Below, one piece after another: positions 33,963 to 42,408 of a stretch of DNA of 46,673 nt. The notes under the pieces are model-generated. The model was not told the origin of the DNA. It did not search any database and worked only from the letters and a program-made list of their open reading frames with translations. This DNA is from Desulfocapsa sp. (GTDB lineage: Bacteria > Desulfobacterota > Desulfobulbia > Desulfobulbales > Desulfocapsaceae). The stretch spans positions 1-46,673 of the forward strand of contig JANTGG010000010.1 in the NCBI GenBank assembly GCA_024763035.1, written 5' to 3'. Each line of letters starts with the position of its first letter. Position 1 is the first letter of the stretch. Position numbers and translations under genes: made by a program.

Positions 33963-34070
33963 AACAAGCCTCCACGAAGAATATGAAAAAAACAGACAGT
34001 ATTTAATGTTTTACTACGACGCTTGCAAATGAACAATATATAGGGAGAAATTACAAGGAGAAAAGAATGA

Positions 34071-34092
34071 CAGAGGGGCGGTCGCCCCCTCA
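34071..34092 (-). terminator. Weak intrinsic terminator after the FetB-type gene
   Basis: On the minus strand GAGGGG and CCCCTC pair around a short GC-rich loop, starting within the stop codon of the permease gene; the following T-tract (CATTCTTTT) is poor. It may end the long division-cluster transcript. Confidence 0.4.
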
Positions 34093-34890
34093 TTTTACTG
34101 TGCTTAAGTTCTCGAGAACAAGTCGTTCCCGATCATCAAAAAGCAGGCGGCTTATCCACCAGATGGCTGCAAGCACCCCGAATCCTGTACCTGTAGCGAT
34201 AAGGAACATGATAAGGATCTGGTACTTGACCGCATCTAAAGGTGATGAACCGCCAAGGATCTGTCCGGTCATCATTCCCGGCAGACTGACCACACCGGCA
34301 GCCGCCATGGAGTTAATGATGGGAATCATGCCGGTACGCATGCAGTCTCTTCTGATATCACCACTTGCCTCCTGCCAGCTTTGTCCAAGGAGCAGCCGCT
34401 GTTCCACCAGAGATCGCCGGGCATACATCTCGGAAGTCAACCTGTCTGAAGCCAGTGCGACCCCGTTCATGGTATTCCCGAGGAGCATACCGAGAAGAGG
34501 AATGGCATACTGGGGCGTATACCAGGGCTCCACCCCAACCATCACAGTAAGAGCAAGAAAGGTGACGGTGAAAGAAGAGATAAGCATGGAACCGGTGGAA
34601 ACAAGATATCCGTTTACTCCCGCAAGTCTGCGTTTCTGTCGTGCCCTTACTTCATACCCTGCCACCAGCAGCATTATCAGGGACATAAATGCAACCAGCG
34701 GAAAACTGGCCGACGCAAAAAGCCCTTTAAGAACCAGACCGATAAGAAGCAGCTGAACCGTCATCCGCAGCCCGGACAAGAGCATTCGTCTTTCCAGACC
34801 CAGACGGATATGATAACTTGACGCAGCAAGGAGGAGCAGTAAAAATGCGGCGAGACAGAGATCAGACGCAGTTAAGGAGATTACATGCAT
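34090..34890 (-). CDS. fetB: FetB-type (UPF0014) ABC exporter permease
   Basis: A 266-residue inner-membrane protein with about six to seven helices. Landmarks of the UPF0014/FetB family are visible: LRMTVQLLLIGLVLKG near residue 42, the RARQKRR basic loop, PLLGMLLGNTMNGVALASDRL near residue 133 and SLPGMMTGQILGGSSPLDAVKYQI near residue 205. E. coli FetAB exports iron and protects against peroxide stress; the metal in this organism is inferred only. Its start shares one base with the FetA stop (TGATG), so the two are translationally coupled. Last gene of the long minus-strand run. Confidence 0.92.
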   Translation of the reverse strand: MHVISLTASDLCLAAFLLLLLAASSYHIRLGLERRMLLSGLRMTVQLLLIGLVLKGLFASASFPLVAFMSLIMLLVAGYEVRARQKRRLAGVNGYLVSTGSMLISSFTVTFLALTVMVGVEPWYTPQYAIPLLGMLLGNTMNGVALASDRLTSEMYARRSLVEQRLLLGQSWQEASGDIRRDCMRTGMIPIINSMAAAGVVSLPGMMTGQILGGSSPLDAVKYQILIMFLIATGTGFGVLAAIWWISRLLFDDRERLVLENLSTVK

Positions 34891-35543
34891 CAGCGTTTTT
34901 CCTCCGTAAATCCATGGTTGTGAAGCGTAAGCGTTTTGTGGGCAACGCGTCCAAGCTGATCCAGATCATGGCTGACCCAGAGACATATCATATCCTCCTG
35001 ACAACAGAGCTCCTTCACCATCTCTTCCACCAGAGATGCTGTTTTCAGATCAAGGGCAGATGTGGGTTCATCAAGGAGCAGCACCATTGGATTCAGAACA
35101 AGGCTGCGTACAAGTGAGAGTCGCTGTCGCTCACCCGTAGAGAGTCGGCTGACCTGCCACTTGCCGACATCATCTCCAAATCCGAGTTTGCGAAGTCTTA
35201 CACGCGTCATTTCTTCGGTAAGCCCTGATGGGAAATGGGGTGCCACCGTATCGTACCACCAGAAAGATTCAGCAGGAACCATGGCAACCCGTCTTCGCCA
35301 CTGCGGAGCTTTCACCGAGGAACACGCCTGCCCGTCAAGCCAGCATTCGCCGTCATGTGCTATCACATCGGCAACAGCACGCAACAGCTGTGTTTTACCA
35401 ATACCGGAACGTCCGGTAATCCCCACACACTCACCATGGGATGCATGCAGGCTGAAAGGACCGCTATCAAGAAAGCAGAGCCGGTCAATATGCAGACCGC
35501 TTCCCGCATCAGGGGAGGATAATGGTGAATGTACTTCCGTCAT
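34890..35543 (-). CDS. fetA: FetA-type ABC exporter ATPase
   Basis: A 217-residue ABC ATPase. Walker A GRSGIGKTQ is near residue 43, signature RLSTGERQRLSL near residue 133, Walker B VLLLDEPTSALD near residue 155 and the switch His in WVSHDLDQ near residue 190. A Trp-rich Q-loop region (AESFWWYDTV) fits FetA/YbbL. It pairs with the permease that follows and its start overlaps the kinase stop by 35 bp; AAGGAAA lies just before ATG 35543. Its placement behind a sensor kinase makes it likely that both are expressed together. Confidence 0.9.
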   Translation of the reverse strand: MTEVHSPLSSPDAGSGLHIDRLCFLDSGPFSLHASHGECVGITGRSGIGKTQLLRAVADVIAHDGECWLDGQACSSVKAPQWRRRVAMVPAESFWWYDTVAPHFPSGLTEEMTRVRLRKLGFGDDVGKWQVSRLSTGERQRLSLVRSLVLNPMVLLLDEPTSALDLKTASLVEEMVKELCCQEDMICLWVSHDLDQLGRVAHKTLTLHNHGFTEEKR

Positions 35544-36969
35544 TTTCCTTAGATTTCACTGTAAGTGTTCCATGATGCTGTTCAACAATATTCTTGGTGA
35601 TGGCAAGTCCAAGACCGGTTCCACGGTTTTTTCTGGTAAAGAACGGTTTAAATATCTGCGAAACAGTCTCTTCATCCATCCCCATTCCCGAGTCCCGGAT
35701 ACTTACAAAGACAGAACCGTCCTCTTCAACGATTCCACTGCTCACCCTGAGTGTTCCTCCGTCAGGCATAGCCTGAATGGCGTTCACCAGTAAATTCAGT
35801 AGAGCCCTGTAAATCAGATCCGAGTCAATACTGATCCTGCCGATCAGAGTATCAAATTCCGTTTCCAGTCGAATATCGTTTTCTATCAGTTTCGGCTCTA
35901 CAAAGCCCAGCGCCTGACGAAGGGTGTCATGGATATCCACCGGAGCAGGTTTTACCTTCTGCGGTCTGGCAAAGTCAAGAAATTCCATAACAATACCATT
36001 TAGGCGGGTGGTTTCCGAGATGATGATCTCTGTCAGATTTTCGCTCCCCGGGGCAATCTTCTTGATGCGTTTATGAAGAATCTCAGCGGTGGAACGGACT
36101 ATCCCCAGTGGGCTCTTAATCTCATGAGAGACCGTGGCCACCATGGTACCCAGATGTGCCAGCCGTTCGGCATTGTTGAGTTTTTCCTCCAGACGCAGCC
36201 GTTCGTGAACCCGACGCTCCATAATTCTGTCTGCCCGCCCGACTATGGTGCGCAGGACGAGGAAGAGGATCCCCATCACCAGAGAAGAGACCATGATAAT
36301 TCTGCCCTGCAGGCGAATAATGGCGGCATATTCCCTGGAGAGGTCCTGAGTAATCTCAATGACCCCCATAACAGGGGCGAGTCCCTTGGAATCATCACGC
36401 ACCTGCCGAAAGGGAACAAAGCTCTTCAGGCGGCAATATGCAGACTGTGCCCCGGGTAGCAGGCTGAAAACCGAACCACTGGAGATGATCTGGGAATTTG
36501 CCTCCCCTGCAAGTGCCTTGGTGTATTCAATCCCGCCAACGCCCTTTTTCCCAACCTGCTGCGCCTCTGTTGAGTAGGAAATAATGTTAACGGTTGAGTC
36601 ATAGATGGTCACCGCCTCCATCTTCATTCCTTCCGTTGTGTTTCGTACCACTCTGTCAAGGCGTTGGAACTGCACGGGGTTGGAAAGGGCGATCTTGCCA
36701 AACCGAACAACGGTGGGAAGGACAAAGCGCCGGAACACCTGCTGGTTGAGGTTCTCTGCAAGGAGAAGTGAATACGCCTCAGACTGTTCGAGCATCACCT
36801 CGCGGGCATGGTTGGAAATAACCCAGGAAAGAAAGAGAGTAAAGATAAGAATAACACCAAGACTGGAAAAGGAAAAATACTTCACCAGCTGAAAAGGCAT
36901 AAGCCCTGCCCGCAGTCGTTCGAGATGTTCCGGATCGTTACTTGTGTATGATTTCTCGGTTTTAGTCAT
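35509..36969 (-). CDS. Membrane sensor histidine kinase (orphan)
   Basis: A 486-residue inner-membrane kinase. Two membrane helices (about residues 30-50 and 240-262) flank a periplasmic sensor of about 190 residues. The cytoplasmic part has the H-box VSHEIKSPLGIVRSTAEIL, the N-box NLLVNAIQAM, DSGMGMDEE and GTGLGLAITKNIVEQHHG. No response regulator gene is adjacent. ATG 36969 overlaps the radical SAM stop (ATGACTAA), so I prefer it to a longer frame reaching 37065. Downstream, it overlaps fetA. Signals sensed are unknown; the link to the metal exporter is inference from gene order. Confidence 0.92.
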   Translation of the reverse strand: MTKTEKSYTSNDPEHLERLRAGLMPFQLVKYFSFSSLGVILIFTLFLSWVISNHAREVMLEQSEAYSLLLAENLNQQVFRRFVLPTVVRFGKIALSNPVQFQRLDRVVRNTTEGMKMEAVTIYDSTVNIISYSTEAQQVGKKGVGGIEYTKALAGEANSQIISSGSVFSLLPGAQSAYCRLKSFVPFRQVRDDSKGLAPVMGVIEITQDLSREYAAIIRLQGRIIMVSSLVMGILFLVLRTIVGRADRIMERRVHERLRLEEKLNNAERLAHLGTMVATVSHEIKSPLGIVRSTAEILHKRIKKIAPGSENLTEIIISETTRLNGIVMEFLDFARPQKVKPAPVDIHDTLRQALGFVEPKLIENDIRLETEFDTLIGRISIDSDLIYRALLNLLVNAIQAMPDGGTLRVSSGIVEEDGSVFVSIRDSGMGMDEETVSQIFKPFFTRKNRGTGLGLAITKNIVEQHHGTLTVKSKENDGSTFTIILP

Positions 36970-38647
36970 TGCAGACACCACATCGCCGACATTTGTCAGT
37001 ATCGCAGGCGACTGTTGTTTTTTCCCGAAAACTCTTCTGATATTCCTGCCACAGATAGTCATCATTGATGGAATGATCTACAATGGACCAGGGCAGATAC
37101 TCATCTTCCTCATAGTGATGCAGGACAAAAAACTCAGCACGCAGATTGTTTTTACGCATTGCCTGTTTCCATGGAATACCATGACTTGCCATACTTGCCA
37201 AGACTTTCCCCAGCCGCCGGTCACCACGTGCCAGCACCGCCTGAAACAAAACAGATTCCGGTTTGTCATGGTTCATCCTCACGTTGGCTTCGCCGCGCAG
37301 ACCATTTTTCAGGAAGCGAATCTTATCTTTCATCGATTTTACAACGTCTGCAGCAGACATATCCTCCCCGGCTGTGACCATAGGGCTGCCGAAAGGATGG
37401 AACTGAAAAGGGGTCCAGGGTTTTGGTGCAAAACAATTCACAGAAAGGGTAATTTCACATAACCTTCCCCGCTTGCGACCTGCCGGCAACATCACCTCCT
37501 TTATTTTTTTTATCAGCTCAAGCATCTCCTCCAGATCGTCATAGGTCTCTGTGGGCAGCCCAATCATCAGGTAAAGTTTTAACTTATACAAGCCTGCTTC
37601 AACCAGGCGTCTGGCTGCAAGGAGCAGATCGTCCTCTGTGAGATTTTTATTAATCACCCTGCGCAGCCTCTCTGAAGCACCGTCTGGAGCAATGGCAACA
37701 CTTTTCAGACCACTTGCACCAAGCAGCTCAAGAAGTGGTCCGGATATCCGATCCGCCCGCAGGGAAGAAAAAGAAAGGGCACAGCTGCTGTCGAGAAGGT
37801 ATGAGGAAAGGGCTTCGAGTTCCTCCCTTTTCGCCATCTCCATACCAAGCAGTCCCACCCGGGTCACCGCCCTCCCACGTTCTTCAAGCCCGCGGATCAC
37901 CGCATCTGCCCCCCACAGCCTGGGCGGTCTGTAAATAAACCCCGCGGCACAAAAGCGACAGCCCCTGGAACAGCCACGACCAAGTTCAGTGAGATACAGA
38001 CTGGAAAACTCTGCCCGGGGATTGAGAAGTTGGGAATGGGTTGCCCTGCTAAGCGTTGCAAGACTGTTTTTGGGAATGCGTTCAGGCAGACCATCTGCGG
38101 GAACGGATCCGCTCTGTCGGCCGTCTTCTCCATAAATAGGGGTGTGCAGTGCAGGTGCATAGGCACCATGAACACGCCTGCTGAGCAGGTGCAGCAGGTC
38201 AGGTTTAGCTGTTTTCTGCAGATGGTCAGTGAGAATGGGGATAAGATCCGGCAACACCGGTTCTGCTTCACCCAACAGAAAAAGATCGGTAAAGGGAGCA
38301 AGGGGTTCAGGATTCATAAAGGTGGCAACACCGCCACCAATAACAAGGGGGTTCGTTCTGGCAGCGGGAGCATCTCCTCTTTCCCTGGCAAAAAGCGGTA
38401 ACCCGCCGGCAAGGAAGAGACGCAGGAGATTCACATAATCATGTTCAAAACTTATGGAATAAAAGATATAAGGAAAATCAGAAAGGAGCCTTCCGGATTC
38501 AAAGGAGCGAAGCGGAACAGCAGGACTTTCGGGGAGAAAAAAACGTTCGCACACCAGATGCTCATATTCGTTCAGCAGTGAATAAACGAGCTGGAAGCCA
38601 AGGCTGGACACCCCGACCTCATATCGATTAGGATAAAGAAGAGCCAC
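36962..38647 (-). CDS. Radical SAM protein with N-terminal B12-binding-like domain
   Basis: At least 561 residues. The N-terminal part (ALLYPNRYEVGVSSLGFQLVY, LVIGGGVATFMNPEPLAPFTD) resembles the B12-binding-like domain of class B radical SAM enzymes; the core has the [4Fe-4S] motif CSRGCRFCAAGF at about residue 225, followed by VGLLGMEMA and YLMIGLPTETYDDLEEM. It ends in a Cys-rich tail (CDTDKCRRCGVC). Its substrate is unknown. The only standard start codon in frame is GTG 38647, but the open frame continues upstream with DLSHLLDLESGTYLKKW, which looks like family N-terminus, and then reaches an A8G5 run without any ATG, GTG or TTG. The true start or a frameshift needs attention. Confidence 0.88.
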   Translation of the reverse strand: MALLYPNRYEVGVSSLGFQLVYSLLNEYEHLVCERFFLPESPAVPLRSFESGRLLSDFPYIFYSISFEHDYVNLLRLFLAGGLPLFARERGDAPAARTNPLVIGGGVATFMNPEPLAPFTDLFLLGEAEPVLPDLIPILTDHLQKTAKPDLLHLLSRRVHGAYAPALHTPIYGEDGRQSGSVPADGLPERIPKNSLATLSRATHSQLLNPRAEFSSLYLTELGRGCSRGCRFCAAGFIYRPPRLWGADAVIRGLEERGRAVTRVGLLGMEMAKREELEALSSYLLDSSCALSFSSLRADRISGPLLELLGASGLKSVAIAPDGASERLRRVINKNLTEDDLLLAARRLVEAGLYKLKLYLMIGLPTETYDDLEEMLELIKKIKEVMLPAGRKRGRLCEITLSVNCFAPKPWTPFQFHPFGSPMVTAGEDMSAADVVKSMKDKIRFLKNGLRGEANVRMNHDKPESVLFQAVLARGDRRLGKVLASMASHGIPWKQAMRKNNLRAEFFVLHHYEEDEYLPWSIVDHSINDDYLWQEYQKSFREKTTVACDTDKCRRCGVCND

Positions 38648-38790
38648 CGGCAGCCGGTCTGTCCATTTTTTCAGGTACGTGCCGGATTCAAGGTCAAGCA
38701 GGTGTGAAAGATCCGCCCCCTTTTTTTTCTGTCTGATAAGTCAATCCCCGCAGAAGGTCTTCTCTCACAGCATCCGGAGTCAGTCTCAAC

Positions 38791-40023
38791 TCAGTTTGCT
38801 TTTTTCCGCAGATAGGTGGGTGTTTCCATATGCGCCTCGTCCCAGGGTTTTCGTTCCGTTTTCCCCTGACCACTCTCTCCCGAAGTGATCCCGTGATTTT
38901 CAAAATTATTAAAATTCGACGAGCTGAAAAGTGCCGCCCCTTTCGGTTTGTTCGGCTGAGCTGTCTGAGTATTCTGTACGGGCTCCGGTCTTGACTCTTC
39001 ACTGGTATCAATGGTGTTTTTGGCAGGAACTTTCACCTGAACCAGTTTTTCCTTTTTGGAGACCACCTCTCCAACACCGGTTGCAATCACCGTTACATGC
39101 AGTTCGTCACCCAGAGCTTCATCATACACTGCCCCGATGACCACTTTTGCCTCATCATCCACCTTGTCATGGATCAAGGCGGAAACTTCCATAAACTCTG
39201 CCATGGTAAAGCTTTCTTCCGAAGCAGAGATATTAATCAACAGACCGCGTGCCCCGTCTATACCGACATCTTCAAGGAGTTGATTGTCAATGGCACGCTT
39301 GGCGGCTTCTGTTGCCCGTGTTTCGCCCGCAGCGACCCCGGAACCCATAATAGCGGGTCCAACTTCCCGCATAACCGTTCGCAGATCGGCGAAATCAGCA
39401 TTCATCATGCCGGGAACATTAATCAGATCCGTAATTCCCTTTACCGCCTGCAGCAGAACCTTGTCTGCCATGGTCAGCATGTCGGATAGCTTGGAGTTTT
39501 TCTGCATCAGGGAGAGCAGCCTGTCATTTGGTACGGTGATTATGGTATCGGCATACTTGCGCAGCTGCTCCCATCCGCCTTCGGCATTGCGCATGCGGAA
39601 CTTGCCCTCAAAGTTAAACGGCTTGGTAACAACCGCCACCGTGAGCGCTCCCATCTCCTTACTGGCTTTGGCAACAATGGGCGCAGCCCCGGTACCGGTA
39701 CCGCCGCCTAATCCGGCAGCGACAAAAACCATGTCTGCCCCTTTGAGGCTGTCCTTTAGTTCTTCAAGGGATTCCTGGGCGGCAAGTTCTCCAGTTTCCG
39801 GATCCGCTCCCGCACCAAGACCCTTCGTGATATTTGGACCGATCTGCAGACAGATATCAGCTTTGGACTGGGCCAGTGCCTGTTTGTCTGTGTTGGCAGT
39901 GATAAATTCCACACCCTGCAGACGATCAGTCACCATCGTGTTAATGGCATTCCCGCCACCACCACCGACACCTATCACTTTAACAACTGCAACCCCTTCT
40001 GTTTCAGCCATTCTAAACGGCAT
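38791..40023 (-). CDS. ftsZ: Cell division protein FtsZ
   Basis: A 410-residue tubulin-like GTPase that forms the division ring. It shows VIGVGGGGGNAINTM near residue 16, the tubulin signature GLGGGTGTGAAPI near residue 110, the T7 loop NADFADLRTVM and a C-terminal tail after a variable linker ending WDEAHMETPTYLRKKAN, whose conserved peptide docks FtsA and other partners. I start at ATG 40023, with AGGGAG six bases upstream; the open frame extends to 40077 without support. It follows ftsA after a 126-bp gap that carries a promoter-like site and a 9-bp dyad. Confidence 0.97.
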   Translation of the reverse strand: MPFRMAETEGVAVVKVIGVGGGGGNAINTMVTDRLQGVEFITANTDKQALAQSKADICLQIGPNITKGLGAGADPETGELAAQESLEELKDSLKGADMVFVAAGLGGGTGTGAAPIVAKASKEMGALTVAVVTKPFNFEGKFRMRNAEGGWEQLRKYADTIITVPNDRLLSLMQKNSKLSDMLTMADKVLLQAVKGITDLINVPGMMNADFADLRTVMREVGPAIMGSGVAAGETRATEAAKRAIDNQLLEDVGIDGARGLLINISASEESFTMAEFMEVSALIHDKVDDEAKVVIGAVYDEALGDELHVTVIATGVGEVVSKKEKLVQVKVPAKNTIDTSEESRPEPVQNTQTAQPNKPKGAALFSSSNFNNFENHGITSGESGQGKTERKPWDEAHMETPTYLRKKAN

Positions 40024-40081
40024 AACCACTCCCTTAATCAAGAAATCCGTAGCGTTACCGATACGGCATATCCACAAAATC

Positions 40082-40121
40082 TCAGTAGATCAAGTATAGC
40101 ATCTACTGATTCCCCCTGAAA
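40082..40121 (-). promoter_or_regulatory. ftsZ promoter candidate with a dyad spanning the -10 box
   Basis: On the minus strand TTTCAG (40121-40116), a 17-bp spacer and TATACT (40098-40093) form a promoter-like pair in front of ftsZ. A perfect 9-bp inverted repeat (TCAGTAGAT at 40082-40090, ATCTACTGA at 40101-40109) brackets the -10 box. It could be an operator, or a hairpin followed by AGATTTTG acting as a weak attenuator between ftsA and ftsZ. Confidence 0.5.
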
Positions 40122-40149
40122 CATTTTTTTCCCCAATAACGGAAAAAAA

Positions 40150-41412
40150 TCACATGATTTTTCTAAACCAGCCCTTCATCCTTCCCATCATGGAACTCTC
40201 GCTGTATCGCCTGTCAACATTATGCTGTCTGCCATACATAACAAGCCCCACTCCAGTGGTACAACGAGGCGTACTGACCTCCTCCACCCGACCGCCGACA
40301 TGGGACGGAAATCCGATACGCACGGGCAGATCAAATACCTGTTCGGCAAGTTCCACAAGGTTTGCCAGCAGTGCTGTTCCTCCGGTGAGCACGATGCCGC
40401 CGTTAATTCTATTCTTCAGACCGCAGTTGATCAGATCCTGATTAATCATTTCCAGGATTTCAACCATTCTCGCCTGCACAATATCAACGAGAACTTTCTG
40501 GGTCACCTTACGCGGCTCCCTGTCTCCCACTGTCGGCACATCAACCACATGATTGGGTTTGATGATGGAGGAGATGGCACTGCCGTAATCCTCCTTCAAA
40601 CGTTCAGCGTCCTGAAGCGGCGTGCGAAGCCCGATGGAGAGATCGTTGGTCAGGTTGTGTCCGCCAAGACCTATCTCACAGGTATGCCGGATCGTGCCGT
40701 CACAGAATACGGCAAGATCGGTGGTACCACCGCCGATATCAAGCAGGGCAACTCCGAGTTCCATTTCATCCAGACTGAGCGTCGCATGAGCAGAAGCAAT
40801 GGATTCGAGTACCATATCCGCAACTTCCAGCCCTGCCTTCTGACAGCATGTGTACAGATTATGAACAGCACCCATATCTGCTGTGACAATATGCACATTT
40901 GTCACCAGACGAACACCCGTCATCCCAAGAGGATTCTGGATACCGGTGTGGTCATCAACCATGTACTCCTGGGGCAGCACATGAATAATCTGCTGATTCT
41001 CGGAAATTTTTACGGTGCGGGCGGCACTGATAACATCCGCCACATCACTTTCCCGTATCTCCCTGCCGTTAATGGCCAGAATACCGGGGCTGTTAAATCC
41101 CTTGATATGGTTACCGGCAATCCCCACGTAAACGGTGGACAAATCGCAGCCGGCAGATTCTTCCGCCTGCAGCACAGCTTCTCTGATGGACTTGACGGTT
41201 GCCTCAATATTTACAACCACTCCCTTCTTCAGCCCCACTGAAGGAGCAGTACCTATTCCGATGATATCGATGGCATCATCATAGACCTCCCCCACCACAC
41301 AGCAGATCTTTGTGGTGCCAATATCAAGCCCGACAACCAGTTCCCCCGGTTCCCGCCGTTCTGCCCGTTCTTCCATCTCTATCCCGTGCCCAACTTCCAT
41401 CTCATCTTCCAT
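40150..41412 (-). CDS. ftsA: Cell division protein FtsA
   Basis: A 420-residue actin-like ATPase that tethers FtsZ to the membrane. Landmarks are VVGLDIGTTKICCVVGE near residue 28, the inserted 1C subdomain, LLDIGGGTTDLAVF near residue 222, VLTGGTALL near residue 355 and a C-terminal amphipathic helix (MGRMKGWFRKIM) that binds the inner membrane. An acidic N-terminal extension of about 25 residues precedes the fold. ATG 41412 is six bases after the ftsQ stop, so it is coupled to ftsQ. Confidence 0.97.
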   Translation of the reverse strand: MEDEMEVGHGIEMEERAERREPGELVVGLDIGTTKICCVVGEVYDDAIDIIGIGTAPSVGLKKGVVVNIEATVKSIREAVLQAEESAGCDLSTVYVGIAGNHIKGFNSPGILAINGREIRESDVADVISAARTVKISENQQIIHVLPQEYMVDDHTGIQNPLGMTGVRLVTNVHIVTADMGAVHNLYTCCQKAGLEVADMVLESIASAHATLSLDEMELGVALLDIGGGTTDLAVFCDGTIRHTCEIGLGGHNLTNDLSIGLRTPLQDAERLKEDYGSAISSIIKPNHVVDVPTVGDREPRKVTQKVLVDIVQARMVEILEMINQDLINCGLKNRINGGIVLTGGTALLANLVELAEQVFDLPVRIGFPSHVGGRVEEVSTPRCTTGVGLVMYGRQHNVDRRYSESSMMGRMKGWFRKIM

Positions 41413-41418
41413 AAGCCC

Positions 41419-42399
41419 CTACCCTGTACTGCTTCGTGCAACCAGCACCTTATTATCCTGATAATCCATACGAATATATGCAACTTTTTCAATCAATGAA
41501 CCGCCACGCCGTTTCTGGTACAGCACTTCCAGTACCTTCCACAGCTGGACGTACTTATTATTTATTTTTCCCCTGCCAAAATAAATCGGGAAAGGATGCT
41601 TCACCAGATACACTATCAGGCCCCCCTCTTCTGTCAGATGAATCTCCGAGATATTCTGTACTGGAAGATTGGGGTTATTTCGTTTCGTCAGTTTTAAAAA
41701 GAGCAGCACGTCCGCCAGCATCTCTTTTTTTCTGCTACTGCCTTCGATGCTGTCCAGTCCTGTGATAACAGGAAAGTCGAGGGCCTGTCCCTGCATCACT
41801 GCGCTAAAAATCTGCCCCTTGCGGTTCAGATAGGAAAAGCTGTTTGTTTCCCCGCAGACGACCAATGCCTCGGGATGGTGTTCCTTTACCCGGACAACCA
41901 GACCATCCGGCCACACCCGTTGGATGGAGACGCTTGCGACCCAGGGATGCTGCAAAAGCCGATCTTTCAGGTCAGCGGGATCAAGGGTCAGCATATTCAA
42001 CTGATAGCTGATGCCTGCAAGTTTTTTTAACTCGGCGGAACTCGTTGCCCGACAGCCGGTGATTTCGATCTTTTGAATCCGGAAATACTCCCAGTCGTCG
42101 AAGATTCCCTGCAGGGGTCCCATAAGAATCTGCTGTCCCATCCAGGCAAAAGCTGCAACAACAATACCTGCCAGCAGCACATTCCTGACAACTTTCACGA
42201 CACTTCCCTTCCGGGAAGCAGTCCTTTGGTCCCGATGTCTGAGAAGTCTCTCCTTCAAACTCTTCTTACCTACCTCTGCACCCACGTATCTGGCAGTGTA
42301 ACGCGGCTGTTTCTGCATCTTCTCAGAATAGGCCGTTACACTCCCCTTTTTTTTCCGCCTCCGTCCAGACAGTTCTTTTATTTTTTGCAATACACTCAT
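41419..42399 (-). CDS. ftsQ: Cell division protein FtsQ
   Basis: A 326-residue bitopic membrane protein. A long, very basic cytoplasmic N-terminus (about 70 residues) precedes one membrane helix (VVRNVLLAGIVVAAFAWMG), then a POTRA domain (RIQKIEITGCRATSSAELKKLAGI) and the beta domain with WVASVSIQRVWPDGLVVRVKEH. It links the FtsZ ring to the peptidoglycan synthesis complex. The basic tail is longer than in E. coli. It lies nine bases after murB, in the standard dcw order. Confidence 0.93.
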   Translation of the reverse strand: MSVLQKIKELSGRRRKKKGSVTAYSEKMQKQPRYTARYVGAEVGKKSLKERLLRHRDQRTASRKGSVVKVVRNVLLAGIVVAAFAWMGQQILMGPLQGIFDDWEYFRIQKIEITGCRATSSAELKKLAGISYQLNMLTLDPADLKDRLLQHPWVASVSIQRVWPDGLVVRVKEHHPEALVVCGETNSFSYLNRKGQIFSAVMQGQALDFPVITGLDSIEGSSRKKEMLADVLLFLKLTKRNNPNLPVQNISEIHLTEEGGLIVYLVKHPFPIYFGRGKINNKYVQLWKVLEVLYQKRRGGSLIEKVAYIRMDYQDNKVLVARSSTG

Positions 42400-42408
42400 T
42401 ATTTTCTC

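Noticed and set aside
38694-39011. A 105-codon frame overlapping the end of ftsZ as an independent gene
   Set aside because: Most of it is an out-of-frame reading of ftsZ; only its last part matters, as a possible upstream frame of the radical SAM gene.
40222-41241. A 339-codon open frame opposite ftsA
   Set aside because: Antisense shadow of a well-supported gene, without motifs.
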